Origin: JAWLFY01 sp041685355
GTDB lineage: Bacteria; Planctomycetota; Planctomycetia; Pirellulales; Pirellulaceae
Direction of reading: 5' to 3'
Assembly: GCA_041685355.1 (NCBI GenBank)
Contig: JAWLFY010000005.1
Location: forward strand, 11,713-75,712
DNA: 64,000 bases
Below the pieces are notes generated by a model. The model was given only the letters and a program-made list of their open reading frames with translations, did no database searches and was not told the DNA's origin. The position numbers and the translations under genes are program-made. The stretch's first letter is position 1; each line of letters starts with the position of its first letter. Shown here piece after piece: positions 59,663 to 64,000 of the stretch.

Positions 59663-60670
59663 ATGAACGATACCGATCCGGAACTCCGGGACCGGCTCCG
59701 CGAATTCCGCGAAGATTTCCAGCGGTTGCGTGACGAGGTGGCGAAGGTCATCGTCGGCCAGCGTCCGATCGTCGACGCGGTGCTCACGGCGATGATCGCG
59801 GGCGGCCACGTGTTGCTCGAAGGGGTCCCGGGGCTCGGCAAGACGATGCTGGTGCGGACGCTCGCCGACGTGATCGACGGCCACTTTTCGCGGATCCAGT
59901 TCACGCCCGACCTGATGCCGGCCGACCTGATCGGGACGACGGTGTTGATCGAATCGGAAGACGGGGGAAAAGATTTCCAGTTCCGTCGCGGCCCGCTGTT
60001 CGCCAATATCGTGCTCGCCGACGAGATCAATCGGGCGACGCCGAAGACCCAATCGGCGCTGTTGGAAGCGATGCAGGAGCACAGCGTCACCGTCGGCAGC
60101 ACGACGCACCGGCTCGAGGGCGTGTTCTTTGTCCTTGCCACGCAGAACCCGTTGGAGATGGAGGGAACGTATCCGCTCCCCGAAGCCCAACTCGACCGGT
60201 TCCTGTTCAAGTTGATGGTCCCGTTTCCGACGACCGCGGAGCTCGAGACGATCATGGATCGCACGACGGCGATCGACGCGCCCGCCGCGTCGACGCAAAT
60301 CGGACCGGACCGGGTGCTCGAGATGAGTCGGCTGAGTCGTCGCATCCAGATCGCTGACGCGGTACGGCGATACGCGATCGAACTGATTCAGCGGACGCAT
60401 CCGGACCACGAATTCGCGTCGCCGATGGTTCGCCAGTTCGTCCGCTACGGCAGCAGCCCTCGGGGTGCGCAGGGACTGATCTTGGCGGCGAAGATCAACG
60501 CGGTGTTGGACGACCGCTATCACGTAGCGACCGACGATTTGAAAGTGGTCGCGAAGGACGTGCTGCGCCACCGGATCATGCTGAACTTCGAAGGCCAAGC
60601 CGAGGCGGTGACCGCCGACCAGATCATCGATGACCTGCTGGCGTCGTCCCCGGCGCTTCAATCGGCGTAG
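59663..60670 (+). CDS. MoxR-type AAA+ ATPase
   Basis: 335 residues, standard for MoxR. Walker A is in VLLEGVPGLGKTMLVR (~44-59), Walker B in NIVLADEINRATPKTQSALLEAMQE, with the sensor-1 region FVLATQNPLEMEGTYPLPEAQLDRF after it and a C-terminal lid domain. MoxR ATPases act as chaperones that load metal or remodel partner proteins, working with VWA/DUF58 proteins. The order MoxR, DUF58, VWA, VWA here matches the classic aerotolerance-like operon. The start has no strong Shine-Dalgarno. It is divergent from the giant TPR gene. Confidence 0.96.
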   Translation: MNDTDPELRDRLREFREDFQRLRDEVAKVIVGQRPIVDAVLTAMIAGGHVLLEGVPGLGKTMLVRTLADVIDGHFSRIQFTPDLMPADLIGTTVLIESEDGGKDFQFRRGPLFANIVLADEINRATPKTQSALLEAMQEHSVTVGSTTHRLEGVFFVLATQNPLEMEGTYPLPEAQLDRFLFKLMVPFPTTAELETIMDRTTAIDAPAASTQIGPDRVLEMSRLSRRIQIADAVRRYAIELIQRTHPDHEFASPMVRQFVRYGSSPRGAQGLILAAKINAVLDDRYHVATDDLKVVAKDVLRHRIMLNFEGQAEAVTADQIIDDLLASSPALQSA

Positions 60671-60732
60671 CTCACCACCCACACCTCTTCGCGGGGCCCT
60701 CGGGACTCGCCGTTTTCGATGAGGGATCCCCC

Positions 60733-61623
60733 GTGTTCGACTCCGAGTTCCTGAAACGTTTGGAGTACCTGTCGCTCCTCTCCAAACGGGTATTCCGCGG
60801 CCAGCTGTTGGCCCAGCGGCGGACCAAGCGGACCGGCGGCGGGGTCGAGTTTGCCGATCACCGCGAATACATCCACGGCGACGACCTGCGTTATCTCGAT
60901 TGGAACGTTTACGCGCGGCACGGCGATCTGTTGCTCAAGCGGTTCCAGGAAGAGGAAGACCTGCACGTTTATCTGCTCGTCGATTGCAGCCGCAGCATGG
61001 ACTCGGGCGACACCGATCCGCAGCTCGTGGTCGACAAGTTCAGCTTCGCCCGCCAGCTCGCGGCGGGGCTCGCGTATATCGCGCTCGCGAACCTCGATCG
61101 GGTTTCGGTGATCGCGTACGACGACAAGATTCGGGCGACCTTCCCGTTGGTGCGCGGCAAGGACAGCGTGTTGTCGCTGCTGCGGTTTTTGGAAGGTTTG
61201 CAAACGTCGGGCCAGGCGACCGATCTGACGACGGTCGCGGGCGATTTCGTCCGCCGGGCCCCGCGGAGCGGACTGGTGCTGGTGATCAGCGACCTGTTTG
61301 ACCAACAAGGTTTTCGCGGCGGTGTCGACCTGTTACGTCACCGACGTTTCGAACCTCACGTGATCCAAATCCACACGCCGGCCGAGGCGAAACCGAGGCT
61401 GTTGGGTGATGTCGAATTGGTGGATGTCGAGTCGAGCGAGTCGCGGAAAGTCACCGTCACGGAAAAGAAGCTGCGGCAATACGAAGCGTCGTTTCAGTCG
61501 TTCTTGCGTGACGTGGAGACCTATTGCCGCACGTACGGGCTGAGCCATACGCGGGCGACCGCCGACATCCCATACGACGACGTGCTGTTGAAGATGATGC
61601 GCGTCGCGGGAGCGGTCAGCTGA
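60733..61623 (+). CDS. DUF58 domain protein (VWA-like)
   Basis: 296 residues from a GTG with GAGGG about seven bases upstream. The DUF58 signature is clear: GGGVEFADHREYIHGDDLRYLDWNVYAR (recognised by FADHREYIHGDD and RYLDWNVYAR), followed by a VWA-like fold with VDCSRSMD standing for the MIDAS DxSxS. GLVLVISDLFDQQG holds the later acidic residue. It has no membrane segment, so it is cytoplasmic. It is the usual partner of MoxR. Its TGA stop overlaps the next ATG by one base (TGATG), indicating coupled translation. Confidence 0.95.
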   Translation: MFDSEFLKRLEYLSLLSKRVFRGQLLAQRRTKRTGGGVEFADHREYIHGDDLRYLDWNVYARHGDLLLKRFQEEEDLHVYLLVDCSRSMDSGDTDPQLVVDKFSFARQLAAGLAYIALANLDRVSVIAYDDKIRATFPLVRGKDSVLSLLRFLEGLQTSGQATDLTTVAGDFVRRAPRSGLVLVISDLFDQQGFRGGVDLLRHRRFEPHVIQIHTPAEAKPRLLGDVELVDVESSESRKVTVTEKKLRQYEASFQSFLRDVETYCRTYGLSHTRATADIPYDDVLLKMMRVAGAVS

Positions 61624-63473
61624 TGAGTTTGGTCTCGCCCGAACGACTGCTGTGGCTGCTCGCCGCGATCCCGATCATCCTGTTTTACGTCTTGCGGACC
61701 CGGCTCCGTCGCCAACCGGTGGCGACGCTCCTGTTTTGGGACCAGCTGTACGACCAAAAACGCCAAAGTTCCTGGTGGCAACGGCTGCGGCATTGGCTGA
61801 GTCTGCTATTGCAATTGGCGTTCTTGTTGTTGGTCGTCGGGGCGTTGGCCGATCCGCTCTGGACGGGACAGGCGGACGAAACGGGCCAGGTGGTGATCGT
61901 CGTCGACAACTCCGCCAGTATGGCCGCGGTGACCGAAGACGGGTCGACCCGTTTTGACCACGCCATTCAGGAAGCGTTGGCGGTTGTCGCGGGGGTTCGT
62001 GACGGGGACGAGGTCGCGCTGGTGACCGCCGGCGGCAGCGTCCGGGTGCCGGCCGGGATGACCGACTTCACGCCCGTGGTTCGTGACGCGATCGGCGAGT
62101 TGGAGTTGACCGATGGGCCGACCCGCGTCCGAGAGGCGATCGAAGCGGCAAGCCGTTTGACGCGGTCGCCCGACCGCCGACGCATCGTCGTGATCAGCGA
62201 CGCCTGTTTCGACGACGCCGGCGAGTTGGCGGACCGAGCCGACGTCGATCTCGTGGCGGTCGGGGCGGCACGCGATAACGTGGGGATCATCTCCTTGGCC
62301 GTCCGCCGTTCGTTGGTCGACCCGATCGGTTACGCGGCCCTGGTCGGCGTTGAAAACTTCGGCGACGGGGCGGCCGAGTTGCGTGTCACGATCGAGTTGG
62401 CGGGGGAACTCGTCGACGTGATTCCGTTGAACTTGTCCGCCGGCGAGTCGTGGGAAAAGGTCGTCACCGGTGCGTCGGCCGACGGTGGGGTGCTCCAGGT
62501 GCGGCTCGATCACGACGACGCGTTGGCCGTCGACAACGAGGCGATCGCGGTGTTGCCCCGGCGGCCTCGGATCCCCGTGCAACTGGTCACCGAAGCGCCG
62601 AGCCTGTATCTCGAAAGCGCGTTGAGCGCGATCCCGCTAATCGACTTGACGGTCACGGATTCGCCGCCGCCGGAGTCGCCGGAGGGCGGGTTCACGCTGC
62701 TTCATCGCGTGGTCCCCGACAGGCTTCCGGATGGTGCGGTCTTTGTCATCGATCCGCAAGCCGACGGCGAGGGTTGGACGCTCGGGCCGCCGATCGAGCA
62801 GGCGATCGTCGCGAGTCAAGATCCGGGGTCGCCGCTGTTGCCGCATGTCCGTCTGACGAACGTGATGTTGCCCGAGGCGCGAGAGTTGCGAATGGTCGAC
62901 GAAGCGACCCCGCTGTTGATCGAGGCGGGCGGCGGGACGCTGATGGGCTCGCTGGTCCGTGGCGACGACCGCTTGGTCGTGTTGGCGGCCGATTTGGAGG
63001 GCAGCGACTTGCCGCTTCGGATCGCCTTTCCGGTGTTGATGACCAACGCGGTCAACTGGTTCCTGGGACGGACAGGAGAGATGCAACCGTCGTTGCGTAC
63101 GGGCGAATCGGCTGAGATCCCGATCGGGGTGACGGCGGAGAAGGATTGGGCGTGGGCCGACGCGTCGGGACACGTCGCGCCGGCGTCGGTGAGCGGCGAG
63201 CGGGCGGTGGTCGGCCCGGTCGACCGGGTCGGGCTGTTGCGGCTCGGGCCCCGACCGGTCGTGCAGGCGGAACGCACGGGCGAGGTGATGCGATTGGCGG
63301 TCAACTTGTGCGACCGCGTCGAGAGCGACCTCCGTCCACGCGGCGAGATCGATCCGGAGCCGGTTTCGATCGCGGGCGTCGGCCGGCGGTCGATCTGGTT
63401 CTATCTCGCCTGCCTCGGGCTCGGCTTGGTCGTCGTCGAGTGGTTCCTGTATCAGCGAAGGGTTGTCGGATGA
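61623..63473 (+). CDS. BatA-like membrane protein with VWA domain
   Basis: 616 residues. Two N-terminal membrane segments (LLWLLAAIPIILFYVLRTRL ~8-27, and LSLLLQLAFLLLVVGALADPLW ~59-80) frame the conserved BatA N-terminal domain. The VWA domain follows (~88-235, MIDAS DNSASM). A long periplasmic beta-rich region (~240-580) of the BatA/DUF4159-like kind leads to a C-terminal membrane segment (SIWFYLACLGLGLVVVEWFLY). It belongs to the MoxR/DUF58 operon, in which such proteins form membrane complexes remodelled by MoxR. Its stop overlaps the next start (ATGA). An in-frame extension upstream to 61524 is rejected in favour of the overlapping ATG. Confidence 0.93.
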   Translation: MSLVSPERLLWLLAAIPIILFYVLRTRLRRQPVATLLFWDQLYDQKRQSSWWQRLRHWLSLLLQLAFLLLVVGALADPLWTGQADETGQVVIVVDNSASMAAVTEDGSTRFDHAIQEALAVVAGVRDGDEVALVTAGGSVRVPAGMTDFTPVVRDAIGELELTDGPTRVREAIEAASRLTRSPDRRRIVVISDACFDDAGELADRADVDLVAVGAARDNVGIISLAVRRSLVDPIGYAALVGVENFGDGAAELRVTIELAGELVDVIPLNLSAGESWEKVVTGASADGGVLQVRLDHDDALAVDNEAIAVLPRRPRIPVQLVTEAPSLYLESALSAIPLIDLTVTDSPPPESPEGGFTLLHRVVPDRLPDGAVFVIDPQADGEGWTLGPPIEQAIVASQDPGSPLLPHVRLTNVMLPEARELRMVDEATPLLIEAGGGTLMGSLVRGDDRLVVLAADLEGSDLPLRIAFPVLMTNAVNWFLGRTGEMQPSLRTGESAEIPIGVTAEKDWAWADASGHVAPASVSGERAVVGPVDRVGLLRLGPRPVVQAERTGEVMRLAVNLCDRVESDLRPRGEIDPEPVSIAGVGRRSIWFYLACLGLGLVVVEWFLYQRRVVG

Positions 63474-64000
63474 CGGAATCGCTGCAACTCGAATGGACGC
63501 GGCCGTGGCTGCTGTGGTCGTTGGCGGTGATCGTGCCGTGGCTGATTTGGTTCCACTTCCGCTCGCTCAGCGATTTTCCGGTCTGGCAGCGGTGGTTGAG
63601 CTTGGCGGCTCGCTTGGGTGTGGTCGGACTGATCGCCCTGGCGATCGCGGGGCTCGTGTTGTCGATGTCGACCGAACGGCAGATGATCGTCGTCGCGATC
63701 GATCGCAGCGCGAGCATCGATGACGCGGCGGCGGAGGTCGCCGACCGGTTCGCGGAGTCGCTGCAGCGGTCGCGGCCGGCGACGGGCGATGTCGAGGTGC
63801 GGTACTTCCCCTTCGACCGGGTCCCGGGCGAGCTGTCATCGACGTGGCCGCCGGTGACGGATGAAACGCAAAACGTTGATGCCTCGGCGGATGAGGATTC
63901 GGGGAATCGAACGTCGGAAGACCGCAACGTGACGCGGACGCGCGGGGAGACGTCGCCGGAGGAAGAAACCGGCGGGGAAGCGGATGCTGGCGGTTCGGAC
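63470..64000 (+). CDS. VWA membrane protein, N-terminal part (cut by window end)
   Basis: 177 residues visible; the frame remains open at the last base. It begins with two membrane segments (WLLWSLAVIVPWLIWFHF ~13-30, and LGVVGLIALAIAGLVLSM ~48-65). The start of a VWA domain with DRSASID as MIDAS follows (QMIVVAIDRSASIDDAAAEVADRF). After residue ~135 the sequence is acidic and low-complexity (DETQNVDASADEDSGNR), which may be an inserted loop. This resembles the larger VWA/glutamine-amidotransferase-like membrane proteins that end MoxR operons, but that domain would lie outside the window. The start overlaps the previous stop (ATGA). Confidence 0.9.
   Translation, partial: MTESLQLEWTRPWLLWSLAVIVPWLIWFHFRSLSDFPVWQRWLSLAARLGVVGLIALAIAGLVLSMSTERQMIVVAIDRSASIDDAAAEVADRFAESLQRSRPATGDVEVRYFPFDRVPGELSSTWPPVTDETQNVDASADEDSGNRTSEDRNVTRTRGETSPEEETGGEADAGGSD

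Overview
The window is high-GC bacterial DNA that looks like a planctomycete, most likely a Pirellulales/Rhodopirellula-type organism. The evidence is the gene content: a very long PVC-type CxxCH cytochrome with a dehydrogenase-like domain, two DUF1080 proteins, a secreted sulfatase, an ECF sigma factor coupled to a Ser/Thr kinase, a 3185-residue secreted TPR protein and a MoxR/DUF58/VWA operon. GTG and TTG starts and 4-bp stop/start overlaps are common. No rRNA operon, CRISPR array, integrase or insertion sequence is visible. All family assignments are from reading the proteins; no database search was run.

Layout. 1-3.9 kb: the end of a GDP-mannose dehydratase, a tRNA-Ser(CGA), two small genes, a Gfo/Idh/MocA oxidoreductase and a DUF1080 protein. 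3.9-7.7 kb: an SDR, then uvrC-hflX with a TTGA overlap. 7.9-20 kb: a VWA membrane protein followed by a type VI secretion (T6SS) cluster. tssL and a shortened, apparently NTPase-dead tssM run leftward; tssA-B-C-hcp-E-F-G run rightward, with an intrinsic terminator just after hcp. tssK, tssH/clpV, vgrG and tssJ are not here. 20-24.3 kb: a DoxX protein, a TIM-barrel isomerase-like protein, an Rpn-type PD-(D/E)XK nuclease with a long REEG/RKEG repeat, a radical SAM protein and a repeat-rich intergenic element. 24.3-33.5 kb: the PVC cytochrome, a kinase-PAS-PAS protein, an ECF sigma/anti-sigma-like pair and a quinone-oxidoreductase-like enzyme. 33.5-43 kb: a redoxin, glycogen phosphorylase, and a leftward three-gene cluster of a HEAT-like protein, a WXG100-like 97-residue helical protein and a 1348-residue FtsK/EccC-like ATPase. 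43-49.3 kb: sulfatase, DUF1080, ECF sigma factor plus kinase, and an endonuclease/exonuclease/phosphatase protein. 49.5-59.1 kb: the giant TPR protein. 59.7-64 kb: MoxR ATPase, DUF58 protein and two VWA membrane proteins, the last cut by the window end.

The two most notable systems are the HEAT/WXG100-like/FtsK cluster (36954-42980), which resembles the minimal core of type VII (ESX-like) export or a related HerA/FtsK machine in a diderm organism, and the T6SS with a reduced TssM. Across the whole window there is also an unusually dense set of short tandem repeats with 12-27 bp units. Arrays inside genes have units divisible by three, and those between genes often copy start or stop regions of neighbouring genes.
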